A stretch of 64,000 nt of DNA from Haemaphysalis longicornis (GCA_013339765.2 CM023449.1:41864528-41928527); one strand, 5' to 3'. Positions 11,337 to 22,125 are shown, numbered from the stretch's first letter. Notes: a model not told the origin generated them from the sequence alone. A program made the numbers and translations.

Positions 11337-11601
11337 GTTTTGTATTCCGGGATTCACGAAGATTTCACTTACGTCATATCCGTCACGGAAATGACGTCAG
11401 TACAACGAAGCAAGCGGCCGGTAAAGGGTGCACCCCTGCACATTGAGTCTTCTTGAGGAGAAGCAACCTTTAGGGCTAAAGAGTACGTCATACTTAGGGT
11501 TATTCGTTTTCGGGTTTGATATTGTAACACGAACGTGTTTTATGTTGGGATACACCAAGATTGCACTGACGTCACATCCATCACGGAAATGACGCCAGCA
11601 C
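11337..11601 (+). mobile_element. Element X copy 1, left part (unclassified, ~0.43 kb in total)
   Basis: The segment starts with the hairpin word AACACGAAAGTTTT and contains two direct copies of a ~75-bp module. One module begins near 11,337 and the other near 11,526. Each has a hairpin-like AACACGAA(A/C)GTGTT start, a GGGATTCACGAAGATTTCAC-like block and then a palindromic block containing GTCACGGAAATGAC. A spacer between them contains GTAAAGGGTGCACCCCTGCA and TCTTCTTGAGGAGAAGCAA. Copy 2, on the minus strand at 46,165-47,845, has the same order. The left part ends at a LINE insertion; the element continues at 15,781. Confidence 0.7.
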
Positions 11602-11799
11602 TTGGCAGTGGCGATGAAAGCAGCAACTCGGGACTAAGCGCTCTCGATTTTCGGTGCAGGTTAGTGCCTGGTGAAGCGTTGCTGTATGTTCTTGTTTTCG
11701 ACGTCGTCGCTTCTGCCAAGCTTCTTGTAGAGCGATTATTTTTGGTGGTGTTCTATGAAATCTTATGCTGTGTGAAAAATTACTAGCGACGTAGCAAAA

Positions 11800-12535
11800 A
11801 TGAAGGAAGAGATACGGGTGGAAGTTGAGCAGGAACATCGAGCTGAGATAAAGGCATCACGTGAGACATTTGAGAGAGAGATGCGAAATGAATTACGCGA
11901 CCTTCGAAACGAGAAAAGAGGCATTGTCCGGAGCTTGGAACACTCCCAGGCTGACATTGATGACTTGAGGAAAAGGCTAGAAGTTAAACTTGCAAAGAAT
12001 GAAAAACTAAGGACCGAGAATGATGCTCTTGGGGCGAAATGTCGGGTTCTTGAAGACAGGGCAGCTGATGTGCCGAAGAGAGTCCTTCAAGTTGAGCAAT
12101 ATTCTAGGAATTTCAATCTTGAGATACAGGGTCTTGAAAAGCGAGAAAACGAAAATGTTGTCGAGATTGTCTCTAAGCTTGGTACGGTCATCAATGAACC
12201 CATTTCTCAGAGTGACATAGTAGCCCGCCGCCGCGTTCCAACACGGAATTCTGACGAATGGAACAATGTTGTGCAATTCAAATCTTGTTATAAACGTGAA
12301 CGTTCTCTGAAAAAGGCGAAGAAAATGAGGTTGATACGAAGACCTGGGATATGAAAGCACGTTGCCTATCTGTGTAAACGAACATCTATGTCCGACCCTG
12401 AAGCGTTTGCTTGGCATGACTGTCAAGAAAAAAACACGAGCACGAGTGGAAGTCAGTGTGGTATTTCAAGGGAAAGATATACGCAAAAAAAAAAATCGAA
12501 AATTCACCAATGATCCATATAGCCGACGGAAGTGA
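11800..12535 (+). pseudogene. LINE ORF1 protein (coiled coil), frameshifted
   Basis: The frame from 11,800 begins MKEEIRVEVEQEH and is Glu/Lys/Arg-rich with a strong heptad pattern over about residues 1-95. It is followed by VEQYSRNFNLEIQGL and VARRRVPTRNSDEWNNVVQF, the RRM-like core seen in L1/CR1-type ORF1 proteins. That frame stops at 12,354. The expected C-terminus (VNEHLCPTLKRLL, then a Lys-rich tail) continues in another frame to about 12,535. ORF1 proteins bind LINE RNA as trimers; this copy is broken by the frameshift. Confidence 0.75.
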
Positions 12536-12589
12536 CCTTGCCAAAGTATAGTAAAGTCAATCCCGAAACCGCTTAACCGCTGCAATAAT

Positions 12590-14830
12590 GGATCAGCCGG
12601 CTTACCGACAGTTCCTTTTGCCAGAATGCTTCGGGCATCAAAATTTAAAACAACATTCCGTAATACACTTCAATGCACGTTCAGCTACTAACAAAAAAGA
12701 AGAAATGTACATTTTTTAAGCCAGTTTTCCTTCCGATATAATGTTGTCATGATTACTGAGACATGGTATAGTGACGGTTGTAAAATGCTGCCGCTTCCAG
12801 GTTACAATAACTTCTTTATAAACCGTCCCGATCGGCGAGGCAGGGGAGTCGCTTTTTACGTAGAAGAAAACATACATCTGTGCATTAGTTTCAATTTTTT
12901 CAGTAGTCACAAACGACTACAAATGACTACGAGACATTGGCACTCAAATATAACAAAGACTTCATAGTAGCTGTATACCGGCCACCACAAGGCAATATCT
13001 CACAATTTCTGAATTTCTTCGAAAATATCTTAGACCATGTGTCCGGACAATGGTTTCCGCCTTGTTTGTGCCGGTGACTTTAATTGTCTTAGAAGATAGT
13101 GCAACAGTCACTGACTTTTGCACCACACTTAGTTCAGTTGGATTTCTAAACCTAATTAAAACACCTACGCGTGTCACAGAAACCAGTACGTCTGCCCTTG
13201 ACCTGTTGATTACAAACGTTGAAACTGTTTTTTTTTTCTGCCGGTACTATCGCATCAAGCCTAAGTGATCATTGTCCAGTTTTTATGATATATGAAAACA
13301 AAACACAAAAACAAGAAGCATCACTTTGAGGCTTTCAAGACTCAGCTCGTTTCTGCGGCAGCTTTAGAATCGTTTAAATGCGAAATAAGCGCTTGTGACT
13401 GGTCGTTTGTATATGATATAAATTCGGCAAATGACGCCTATTCTGAGTTTATGAAAACGTTTCTTGCCATTTACAATAGACACTTACCATTCACAACCTT
13501 CACGCAATCCAAGAAAATCAGAAAGCCTTGGGTAACGCGAGTTCACCCGAAAATGTTCAAGCGCAAAAACAAACTGTACCACGCATTCTTGCGAACAGGC
13601 CTGCCGACGACGCTGCAGGAATTCGAGAAACAGCGTAATCTACTTAACAAAGAACTAAAACGAGCAAAGGCTGCTTATTATCATTCTCTGTTCGCAGATA
13701 TTGATAACAGGCACCCGGATACTGCGTGGAAAGCTATAAACAGCGTTTTGGGGCGGGGACGGAATCATTTCACACCCGACAAAATCCTGGTAAATGGTCT
13801 CGATGTAATCGGTAGTGACATTGCTAATCAATTTAACACGTACTTTGTCAACACCGCTATTCAGCCACATGGTGGGCCGTTTATCGAAGAGTCCGAATGT
13901 GTTCAAAACAACATTATTGGAAGCCTTCTCACTCAGCCGAGAGATGTAAATGAAATTTATAGAAAATTTATGAACCTGAACAATAACAAAGCTTTGGACA
14001 TCAATGACAAGCAGATCAAAGCAGTTAAATACGTCATAGAACGCATTGCTCCCGCACTTGTTCATATTTATAATCTAGCTTTAGAATTAGGTGTATTTCC
14101 CACTGAGATCAAAAATCCAGTGTATCTGTTATACATAAAGGGGGGGATAAATCAACAGTGTCTAACTACAGGCCAATATCTGTTCTTCCAGTTTTTTCTA
14201 AGGGCCTAGAGAAAGTGATCTACCATCGCATGGAAAATTCCTTTCCTGACAAAAATATTCTATCCGATGCACAATTCGGTTTTCGTAGTGGTCGGTCAAC
14301 GGAAACTGCGCTACTCACACTTAAACAACACATAGTAGATAACATTGAGAAAAACCTATACCCTGTAGGTCTCTTCATTGACTCCAATCGAGCCTTTGAT
14401 TGCCTGAACCATGATATCCTGATAAAAAACTACATGTGGTATTGGGGAAACGGTTTCGGACTTGCTAAACGCATACTTACACAACCGTCAGCAATGCGTG
14501 TATCTAGGCATTCGCAAGACATCTTTTCTTTCTATTGCAAAAGGTGTACCGCAGTGAAGCATTTTGGGGCCCTTGCTCTTTAACGTGTATATCAACGACA
14601 TCACAAAAATAGATACAACTAAAATTTATTATGCAGGCAGACGACAGCACTATACTTATTTCCGGTCCTGATGTCAACTATTTAGTTGCAAAATGCAATG
14701 ACGTGCTTCCGAAGCTATCCGTTTGGTCGCAGTCGAATCAAATCAGCGTTAATTCCATCAAATTAGCATTAATTCGAAAGTAGTTATATTCAGGTCTAAA
14801 AATAAAGCGCTTAACATGCAAAGTGACATA
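12590..14830 (+). pseudogene. LINE ORF2 (endonuclease and reverse transcriptase), frameshifted
   Basis: The order fits an AP-type endonuclease followed by RT. Endonuclease signs are ITETWYSDG near 12,750, PDRRGRGVAFYV near 12,826 and ALDLLIT near 13,195. A long linker frame runs 13,292-14,209. RT signs are SNYRPISVLPVFSKGLEKVI near 14,160, AQFGFRSGRSTETAL near 14,270, GLFIDSNRAFD-LNHDIL near 14,370 and an ADDSTIL catalytic box near 14,640. At least four frameshifts separate these pieces, so no active polymerase could be made. Confidence 0.8.
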
Positions 14831-15780
14831 ATTTATGAGGGTAAAGTAATTGATATAGTAGCTGAACACAAGATTTTAGGCGTTACATTTTCTGCACACC
14901 TAGGTTTCGGATACACACATAGTTAACCTTTGTAATAAACGGTCCTCAGTCACCGGAGTATTATCGCGATGCCGGGATTTTCCTTCCTGCACTGGTCAAA
15001 CTGCAAATTTACAACGTATTATTTACATCGCATGTTAGCTATTGTAGCCTTGTGTGGGCTACGACAAATAAGAAAAATGAAATAAAAATTCTGCGGTCGC
15101 AAAAGAAAATGGTACCAAACATCGCCAATATTCCGTATTTGGCATCAACACAAAATGCTTTCCCAAAGTATAACATTATCAAAGTAAGCCATTTGCACAG
15201 GTTTCGTATTTCAAGTGCAGTGTGTTTTTGCATCAAACGCCCTAAAAAGCGTTTTAGTATCCCTCTCATCCCTAACAGCAAGCGATGCTGATTCACGCAC
15301 GCGCAGCACAGAACAATGGGTAGTGCCGCAATTCCGCACTAATTATAAATATCAGGCTCTACACTTCAACACTCCCACCACTCCAAATGAACACAAACAT
15401 ACAGGTCACTTTCCCCACAAACAGTTGAGGCAATACTTCGTAAACTTGTAGTTTCCATCACTGTTGCAATCATCGCTGATGTTTTGTATTTATGTGCTAT
15501 TGTTGTTTCATGCTTTCCCGTGTGTAGAACTGTCTTTCTGTGTTCATTTGTAGCAATTGTGAATTTTGAAACAATAATTCTTGTATAATTTATCAAATTC
15601 AGCTTATTGTGTTGTATAACTACGTACCAAGGATGTACTCTTCCATTTGCCTTCGTTATGAGTGATTTTTTTTTCTTGATCCCTGCTAATTGAGGGTTTC
15701 CGGGATATCTTCAGCAGCTTTTAGCCCGGAAGACCTTCCAGTTTCTTAGAAGAAAATAAAGATTATCTTATCTTATCTTA

Positions 15781-15939
15781 CACCTTTGCAGAAGCGACCC
15801 GCCAGCAGGACATCGCTCGCCAAGCATACCCACAAGACAGCCGCCGACCCGTAAATCATGCTCAGCCGCAGATTTCGCTGCACTTTTCACTTTCATGTTG
15901 TACCGATTCCTATGACAGAGAAATCAACCACAGTTTTTT
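15781..15939 (+). mobile_element. Element X copy 1, right part
   Basis: The segment resumes X with CACCTTTGCAGAAGCGACC, continues through AAGACAGCCGCCGACCC, and ends in a stem-loop-like ATTCCTATGACAGAGAAATC followed by AACCACAGTTTTTT. It matches copy 2 (46,165-46,320, minus) base for base over most of its length. In copy 2 the stem GATTCCT/AGGAATC is perfect. A run of T marks the right boundary in both copies. Confidence 0.7.
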
Positions 15940-16420
15940 GTAACCTCAGGCCTACAAGTCGATGCAGTTCATTTCGACTGCAGCAAGGCCTTGGACACTG
16001 CGAATAGTCAGTTAATGCTTGCAAATTGTCCACATACGGATTATCCCGCCAGTTTTACCAGCGGTTTTGCAGTTACCTGGAAGGCAGTTCTGTGTTCGTT
16101 ACGAAGGCATTGCTTCTTGTTCTTTCTCAAAGCTTTCATGGGCTCCCCAAGGCTCGAAGTTTGTCCCTCAACTCTTTAACATATTCGTTATCGACGTCTA
16201 TCTTGTTATTAGGCACTCTTCACTCTCTCGGCGTGCCAATTCTATCAAATCGATGCATGGTTTTATCGCAAGAGGATCACTTCGTACCGCGAAAAGACTT
16301 CAACGATATTTTGGCCTGGTTTAGCAAATACGTAAACCTGAATTTCTCAGAAACTATCGGTATAACAGATGCTCTAAACACCCGCTCGTTTATTCTTACA
16401 TACGCTCTTTGCGGCTAAGA
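15940..16420 (+). pseudogene. Old LINE reverse-transcriptase fragment, right part
   Basis: The frame reads GLQVDAVHFDCSKALDT, a decayed form of the RT A-box (FDFSKAFDTV). About 190 bases later it reads MGSPQGSKFVPQLFNIFVID in shifting frames, which matches the GxPQGSxLxPxLFNIFIND B-box. It lies just where the RT at 10,871-11,336 should continue, so the two are halves of one LINE split by element X. No FADD box was found. Confidence 0.6.
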
Positions 16421-17344
16421 TGTAAAGCGCGCTACTGTACACTGTGTAATTTAGGCAAATATGGTGTTAAATAGAACACTACCTTTCAATTCGCATGTGA
16501 ACTACCTGACCAACTCTTGTCTCCTTACGCATTGCGTGATATTCCTGTCGGCCAGTGAATTCACAGAGCGCTCACGTTTTGTCACACTCTATCACGCCAT
16601 AATTTGAACTAACTTGACTTTTCAGTGCAATTTGGAATTGTACAAGCCCTTCGTCGTCTCTTCGAACTAGGAAAGATTCCGAAGCGCTTCCTACGAATCG
16701 TATTTCGTCGTCACTCATCACTTGTCATGCTTCTGAATCTTGATGAACAAACTACCAGGGGCACCATACGCGGCCCGATTGTCTTTTCAACCCGTATTCG
16801 TTCTAAATTAGATTGTCTTTCTCGTGTGAACTAATTTTCCTGCGAGTGTCAATCAAGCAGACCTCTCTTCCGCCATGGCTGCTTTCATTCAGACAGACCA
16901 CAGGGCCTGTCACGAGCAGACCGGTGCACGCGTGCGTTTAGCGTCCTATTTTCACATTCATTCGATAAGTTTTTGTCGTGACACAATTGCACTTAAACGC
17001 TCATAGAAAAATATGATGATTGAAATAGGTTTCTCTCGGACTGAGAGAAGCACCTGTACGTTTTCCTGTTTTCTGTGCGTCTTACACCGACTGGACCATG
17101 TGCTTATCGCTGTGTCATTGTCTATATCAACATACGCATACGCTGCAGTACGAACCCATGTTGTGCGGAATACTTTTTTGAATTTATTTCCTATGTTCGC
17201 GCTGCCTGTATATTTTATACACATTTACTTTCTCCACCATTTCTTTACTACATTGTTTTGTGATGCGCTCGCTTGACTCTGCATGCCTCCTGTAGCCAGT
17301 GCACCACTCGAGAAGGCCCAGGGCTGTGCGCGGTGAGCACTTAC
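16421..17344. other. Unassigned sequence
   Basis: Short frames on both strands show no known motif. Part could be further remains of the old LINE, but I could not align it by eye. Confidence 0.35.
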
Positions 17345-17763
17345 CGTAAATGAAGTATGAATGCCCCACGTATCCCTAAAAAGCTGTACGTCCAGCAGGT
17401 CCTGCCGTCGCTCGAAAGGCACGAGACTCGCGAGTCGACCTTCCCCCCCCCTACCCGAGCGATGGAAGATCTTGATGTCCAGCCCCGACCTGTCGACGCA
17501 GCAAGAGCTCGCGTCCAGGGGCCTGGAGCTACTGGACTCGTATGGGACATTGTGAATAGGGTGCTACCCCGTCTGACGCCTGCGAGCGTCACCTGAAATG
17601 GTCTCAGCAAAAGTTGTTTCTCTCTCTCACTCTCTCTCGGCAACGGCGAGTTCACGCCTCGGCTGAGTAGTAGCTCACCACTAGGACGACGCCGAGGCCC
17701 GCGGCGCGGCGCGTAAAAACGTCGTTCGGCAGGCTTAAATAAAGTTTTTCCAAGCCAATCCAA
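17345..17763 (+). pseudogene. 3' end of a LINE related to the one at 205-525
   Basis: A + frame near 17,430-17,555 reads PPLPERWKILMSSPDLSTQQELASR, which parallels the PELWENLVTSSDLDVQTRLASR segment at the left edge of the window. Sequence after it contains CTCTCTCTC and ends in AATAAAGTTTTTCCAAGCC, a typical LINE polyadenylation end. The zinc-knuckle part is degraded. It is another 5'-truncated copy. Confidence 0.55.
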
Positions 17764-18369
17764 TCCCAGTCTCCTTTAAAGTCTGTGTCAGTGCTGCACA
17801 GAAATCCATTGCTGGTGCATCATGTCCCGCGTGTCTCATTTTTTTGAAATTTTACAATATCTCATTCATTCTAGGTGGTATAGAATTATTCACGTTTGCA
17901 TTATTATAGCGATTACATCTGCTAATTTGAACATTTCGTAATTTCTTTTGCAGGCTTAAAGCCATCACGCTTTTTCGGATCGTTTACTCGCCAGGGAATG
18001 CTTATACGCACTGAGACGGAGTTTGGAACAGCAACTCTGGAGTTGTAATGATTCTGGAATCGCGGTATTTTTAGAGGCCTGGAATGAAATAGTAACGTAA
18101 TTGCAGCGGTCTTGCGACGGGTGGAGTAAACATGGAAGCGGAGCATTAAAGTTTGGAATGAATTTGGAGTGGAATGAGCAGGTTGGTTTGCCCGTTGACC
18201 TACTGGAATGCCGAAGCATGCGCGTGATTAGGTCGAGAATGTTACTTGTACATTGTGTACGAGTCGGATGTGATCAGGTAAAGATTGAAACGCAGCACTG
18301 CAGGGCCAATTAGTGCGTCCGTGGCTGACGAATCACGGGACCCGTTTCCCAGTTATTGTCTTGCATATT
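17764..18369. other. Unassigned sequence
   Basis: No gene, terminal repeat or RNA structure was seen. 18,000-18,200 repeats GGAATG-like words loosely. Confidence 0.35.
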
Positions 18370-18387
18370 AACACCAGCTATAAGACT

Positions 18388-18681
18388 TTATCCTGCACTT
18401 TCGTGCGTGTGGAAGCATGAATTCCCGGATGGCAGATGTGAAGCCGTGACCGGAGGACGGACTTCGATAACCGACTTGTATGGTAAATTGGTTGAGGCAG
18501 TTAATCTTAAAAAATATGACCTCAGCGTCTTCGATATCGGGCGCAATGAAACCAAAGATTTCTTTTTAAGAAGAATATGACGGCCGATTCTTGGAAATGA
18601 CTGAATTTCATGACTTGATATATTTCCTGAAAGCCACGTTTCTGTTATGGCTGCTATCTCGGGATCCAGCTTAATTAGCAT
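18388..18681 (-). pseudogene. Inverted LINE endonuclease fragment
   Basis: The minus-strand frame starts at the junction and reads LIKLDPEIAAITETWLSG, the conserved beginning of LINE AP-endonuclease domains (DxIAITETWLS). It then becomes less recognisable. Its N-terminal end faces the RT segment, as expected when the 5' part of a LINE is inverted. Confidence 0.7.
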
Positions 18682-20373
18682 TTTTTTAGACTTTTCGAAA
18701 GCGCTTGATAAAGTATGTCACAAGTTGTTACTTCCACAAACTACAAAATCTTAATCTTGATCCCAAACTTTTATTTTGGCTTGAATGTTTTCTTTTTAAC
18801 CGCTCTCAGTTTGTTTTAGCTAACGATAACGTCTCACCGCGAACGAACATCTCTTCTGGAGTCCCTCAAGGATCTGTCCTGGCTCCCCTGCTATTTCTTA
18901 TTTACATTAACGACTTACCTTTATCCACGCCTTTATCCGGTACATCTCAAATTCACTTTTTTGCCGATGATTGCGTCCTCTTTCGTGAAATATCTAATGA
19001 CAATGACCTCAAGGATCAGTCCTGGCCCTTCAATCCGATCTTAACGCTATTTCTGTGTGGTGCAAAACATGGGTAATGGAACTTAACACTAGCAAATGCA
19101 AATTTCTTCGCGTATCTAGAACTAACCGTTTATTGCCCACTTACTATCTGAACGATGCTCCATTGGAATCTGTCAGCACTTACAAATATCTCGGAATACA
19201 AATTACTACCGACCTCACTTGGTCCGTGCATATTGCGTACGTAATTAATAACGCTAATCGCATGCTCGGCTACGTACGTCGAAATTTCTCACAGGCTCCC
19301 TCAACATTAAAGGGACCCAGAAAAGCTTTGTGAAGGTGGCAATGAAATACATTCAGGTGGTAGAACACATTACGGGGGATATTTAAGCCAAGTGTGAGCC
19401 CCATACGTTGTACGGATAATTTGTAAACAATTTTTGAAGATCGCCTTTCTCAGCCGATGAGCGCGCCGCCGCAGCGAGCCGACCGCGGCTGACGCAACGC
19501 CGACCGCCGCGGCTGACGCAACGGCGATCGCGGCTGACGCAACGGCGAGGCGCCCCCTGATTCGGCCGATCGTCGGTCGCCGGCAACGTCACTGCCATTG
19601 GCTTCCGGTTGCTCTACGTTCTTCCTTCGCGATCCCGAGACAAAGGCGGGTCTGCAGCGATTGACGCGTGCCTAGGCGCAGGAATGTAGCTAGCGGAGAA
19701 CGGAAGTCGAGCGTCGCGATGTCACATGGCTATTCCCAGTGTTTTCAGCTGCTTTGAAAGAAGCAGAGAGGGAGGAGGAATCGATCGGCAAGGGAGGAGA
19801 GGTGCACTTAATTGCTTCTGGCGCAGCTAATACTGAATGTAGATCAATAATTCCAACGGCACGCGATAATAAAGGCCTTTTGTAACTTTTACAAAAGACT
19901 TTTCTGGGTCCCTTTAAAACTGACTCTTTACAAAACGCTTATCCGTTCTAGACTGGAATATGCTGCATCAGTTTGGGATCCTAACCAAGAGAATCTAACA
20001 CACTCACTTGAAATGGTCCAAAATAACTCTGTTCGTTTTATACTTTCTAACTACAACCGAACTGCTAGTATGAGCACTTTGAAATCCAGCCTCGGATTAC
20101 CTTCCTTATCATCTCGTAGAAAAATCCTTCGCCTTTGTCTTTTTCATAAGCTTTTTTATCACAGCCATCTACGCGACGAACTCATTCTGCCTCCTCGGTA
20201 CATTTCAGCTCGCATTAATCATGTCCATAAAGTAGGCTTGCCGTCCTGCAGAACTAACTCCTTTTCCCAGACATTCATACTGCGTACATCACAAGAATGG
20301 AACCACCTACCCGCACTGACGGCAACAATTTCGGACCACCAACTTTTTAAAACTGCTTTAGCTAACATTGTAT
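18682..20373 (+). pseudogene. LINE reverse transcriptase and C-terminus, interrupted by a MITE
   Basis: RT landmarks in order: SIFLDFSKALDKV at the junction, SSGVPQGSVLAPLLFLIYIN near 18,857, FFADDCVLF catalytic box near 18,958, and YKYLGIQI near 19,180. The frame stops at the MITE (19,311-19,913). Removing the MITE and one TTAA copy rejoins the frame exactly (STLK to LTLYKT). After the MITE come RSRLEYAASVWDP and a LRTSQEWNHLPA C-terminal motif, ending at 20,373. Small frameshifts lie near 18,740 and 19,070. The family is CR1/Jockey-like. Confidence 0.8.
19311..19913. mobile_element. TTAA-flanked MITE (piggyBac-like) inside LINE ORF2
   Basis: The 603-bp element starts AGGGACCCAGAAAAGC and ends with the inverted match CTTTTCTGGGTCCCT. 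It is flanked by TTAA at 19,307-19,310 and 19,914-19,917. Precise TTAA duplication is the signature of piggyBac-type (or Kolobok-type) transposases. No transposase ORF is present, so it is non-autonomous. A GC-rich core near 19,450-19,570 repeats GGCTGACGCAACG three times. The same terminal word occurs at 24,133-24,578. Confidence 0.85.
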
Positions 20374-20508
20374 AATCAGAAGCATTGAAGTACATTGCAT
20401 TTTCCTGGTTTTGTTCTGTTTATTATTTTTCTGCTCTGTTTTATAATATGTTTGTAACTATTGTAACCCACTCCCGTCTCTAATGCCTCTAGCCCTTAGG
20501 GTACCTAA

Positions 20509-20509
20509 G

Positions 20510-20572
<63 letters not shown>
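20509..20572. repeat. (TAAA)n tail of the upstream LINE
   Basis: About 16 TAAA tetramers follow directly on the LINE 3' end and mark the site of reverse-transcription priming. Confidence 0.95.
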
Positions 20573-20575
20573 ATG

Positions 20576-21220
20576 TGTTCAAGCCTTTCTATTTTGTTTA
20601 CAACACTGCTCGAGTTAACTGCTATTAACACTGCCTCTCTGATTCAGCTTTGCGATGAGTCACCGGTCGACTTGATGTTCTGTCGGATTTTCTTTTTATT
20701 GGTACGCTGTCGCCTTTTCCTACGGGTACGTTGTCATTTTTTTTTATCACTTCATACTTAGGCGCCATTTCTAAAATAAAGCTTGTTGAAAGGAAGAGCC
20801 ATCTCGGTTTGGCTTTTCCCAATCAATTATGCCCTCCCCATCCTGGGGAAAATCTGGGGAAAATTCTGGAAAAAATAGGCAGACCTGCGTCCTGAAGTAC
20901 TCCCCTCTCTTCAGTATTTGCGATTTATGCCTTGGACTCTACGACCCGAAGATAACAGGCCTGATCTCGTTTGGGTATGGTATACCGAGCCACTATATGT
21001 GTTCAACAATCGCAACCAGGCCTACGTCAAGTTGCTTTTCGTATATGTTTTTGTTTGTTCCAAGCGTTTATTTCCACGTGGTTCCGTGCTTAGGCCGTGG
21101 GGTGGAATAGGTTCCGGGAGGGAGGAGGGTTGGAGGCCAAAGGGAGGATGGGTGTGGCTTAGGGACGATGCGGTTCGGTGCGCCGTTGGGCTGGAGAAGG
21201 CAGGCGATGGATGGGCAATG
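20576..21220. other. Unassigned sequence
   Basis: Only overlapping short frames are seen, with no recognised domain. A short GGGGAAAATCTGGGGAAAAT duplication lies near 20,845. Confidence 0.35.
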
Positions 21221-21292
21221 GAAACTGAAAGCGCCAATTAGACACGGACACTTTCTTTGTCCGTGTCTAATTTGCGCTTTCAGTTTCCATTA
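21221..21292. repeat. 72-bp imperfect palindrome
   Basis: GGAAACTGAAAGCGCCAATT and TAGACACGGACA on the left are mirrored by TGTCCGTGTCTA and ATTTGCGCTTTCAGTTTCC on the right, with a short CTTTCTT centre. This would make a ~33-bp hairpin stem. It resembles the palindrome at 59,232-59,314 in layout but not in sequence. Confidence 0.85.
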
Positions 21293-21523
21293 TGCATCAC
21301 CAACAGGCCCAAACCATGGCCCTGATGGATGGGCGCAGTGTCTCCTGCGCCTCGCGACGCGTGTGACCGCGTTGACGGCCTGCATAGCGAGCCGCCTGTT
21401 TACGCCGGATGCGTATTGGCGTTTCCTAGTCAGCACAGCCAAGCGACGCATGGCGCCATCTAGGGGCGTGTTTGAAGCTATGTCCCCGTGCTTGTGTCCC
21501 TCAATTTAATCGCTCAGAATCGT

Positions 21524-21595
21524 TCGGTCTCGTAGTGTAGTAGTCCCGCTCCTGCGAAGCAAATATCCTAACCCGGGTTCAAATCCCGTTACCGC
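21524..21595 (+). tRNA. tRNA-like sequence (degenerate tRNA or SINE head)
   Basis: The segment has a D-arm/A-box-like TAGTGTAGTAGT and a B-box CGGGTTCAAATCCCG in correct order about 40 bases apart. CGGTCTC at the start can pair with GTTACCG at the end, with two mismatches, as an acceptor stem. The anticodon arm does not form a standard 5-bp stem with a 7-base loop, so I cannot name an anticodon. It is probably a pseudogene or a SINE promoter rather than a working tRNA. Confidence 0.35.
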
Positions 21596-22125
21596 CTTTC
21601 TTTCTCATAATCAAGGGTTTGTCATATTTGAATATTAATATTTGTTATCACGCATGTAATCTATTTATGGCATCGGAATGCATTATTAATGGGATTTCGG
21701 GCATTTTCGTTGCCTTTTGGTCAGTTTCAGCTTCTGCTTCTTGTACGTTTTTGCGGGTTTTCCCCTTTTAGGTCGATTTCGGCTATTTCATTTTTTTCTA
21801 CACCGTGGTTTTCAACCATTGCAGGCCCGTTTTGGCGGTTATTTATTTCAGTTAGGGTGGTTTTGTATGCGCTAGGTACGTTTATGCTGTGATATAACCC
21901 CCATAAACAAGCTGAGGTGACGGCTGGCTGTACTGACTAGTAAGCGCAATACGCTTCCCTGTGGGGAATTCTACTGCGCGTTACCGAGCGGATTCAAGGT
22001 CGTTCTCCTCCGCTGCTCAGCAAGCCCTTCGCTGAGTCTGAGCCCTCGCCACTGGTCTACGGGAATCCGAGTTCCGAACTGCATCATGAGGGGAATTATC
22101 CGCCATGCACACAGGGTGGTGTGAC
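21596..22125. other. Unassigned sequence
   Basis: 21,690-21,890 is T-rich with repeats of TTTCAGTTT/TTTCGG words. No gene is supported. Confidence 0.35.

Larger units (their letters stand above)
11602..15780 (+). mobile_element. CR1/Jockey-like non-LTR retrotransposon, decayed
   Basis: This is a 4.2-kb LINE with ORF1 (coiled coil), an AP-endonuclease plus RT ORF2, and a 3' end with AATAAAGA followed by a (TTATC)n tail. It interrupts element X: the uninterrupted X copy at 46 kb reads straight through ...GACGCCAGTACACCTTTGC..., whereas here the LINE lies between GACGCCAGCAC and CACCTTTGC. A short CAC is shared on both sides as a possible target duplication. Multiple frameshifts and stops show it is inactive. 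Confidence 0.8.
18370..20575 (+). mobile_element. LINE with inverted 5' end and TAAA-repeat tail
   Basis: The 3' part (18,682-20,373) is on + and encodes RT and the C-terminus, ending in GTAAATAAATAAA and a (TAAA)n tail. The 5' part (18,388-18,681) encodes the start of an AP endonuclease on the minus strand, so it is inverted about a junction near 18,680. This head-to-head layout is the outcome of twin priming during LINE insertion. A 603-bp MITE interrupts the RT part. Confidence 0.7.

Noticed and set aside
11337..15939. Element X modules as LTRs flanking the LINE
   Set aside because: The second X copy shows both modules side by side without the LINE body between the same points, the insert positions differ, and the ends lack TG..CA.
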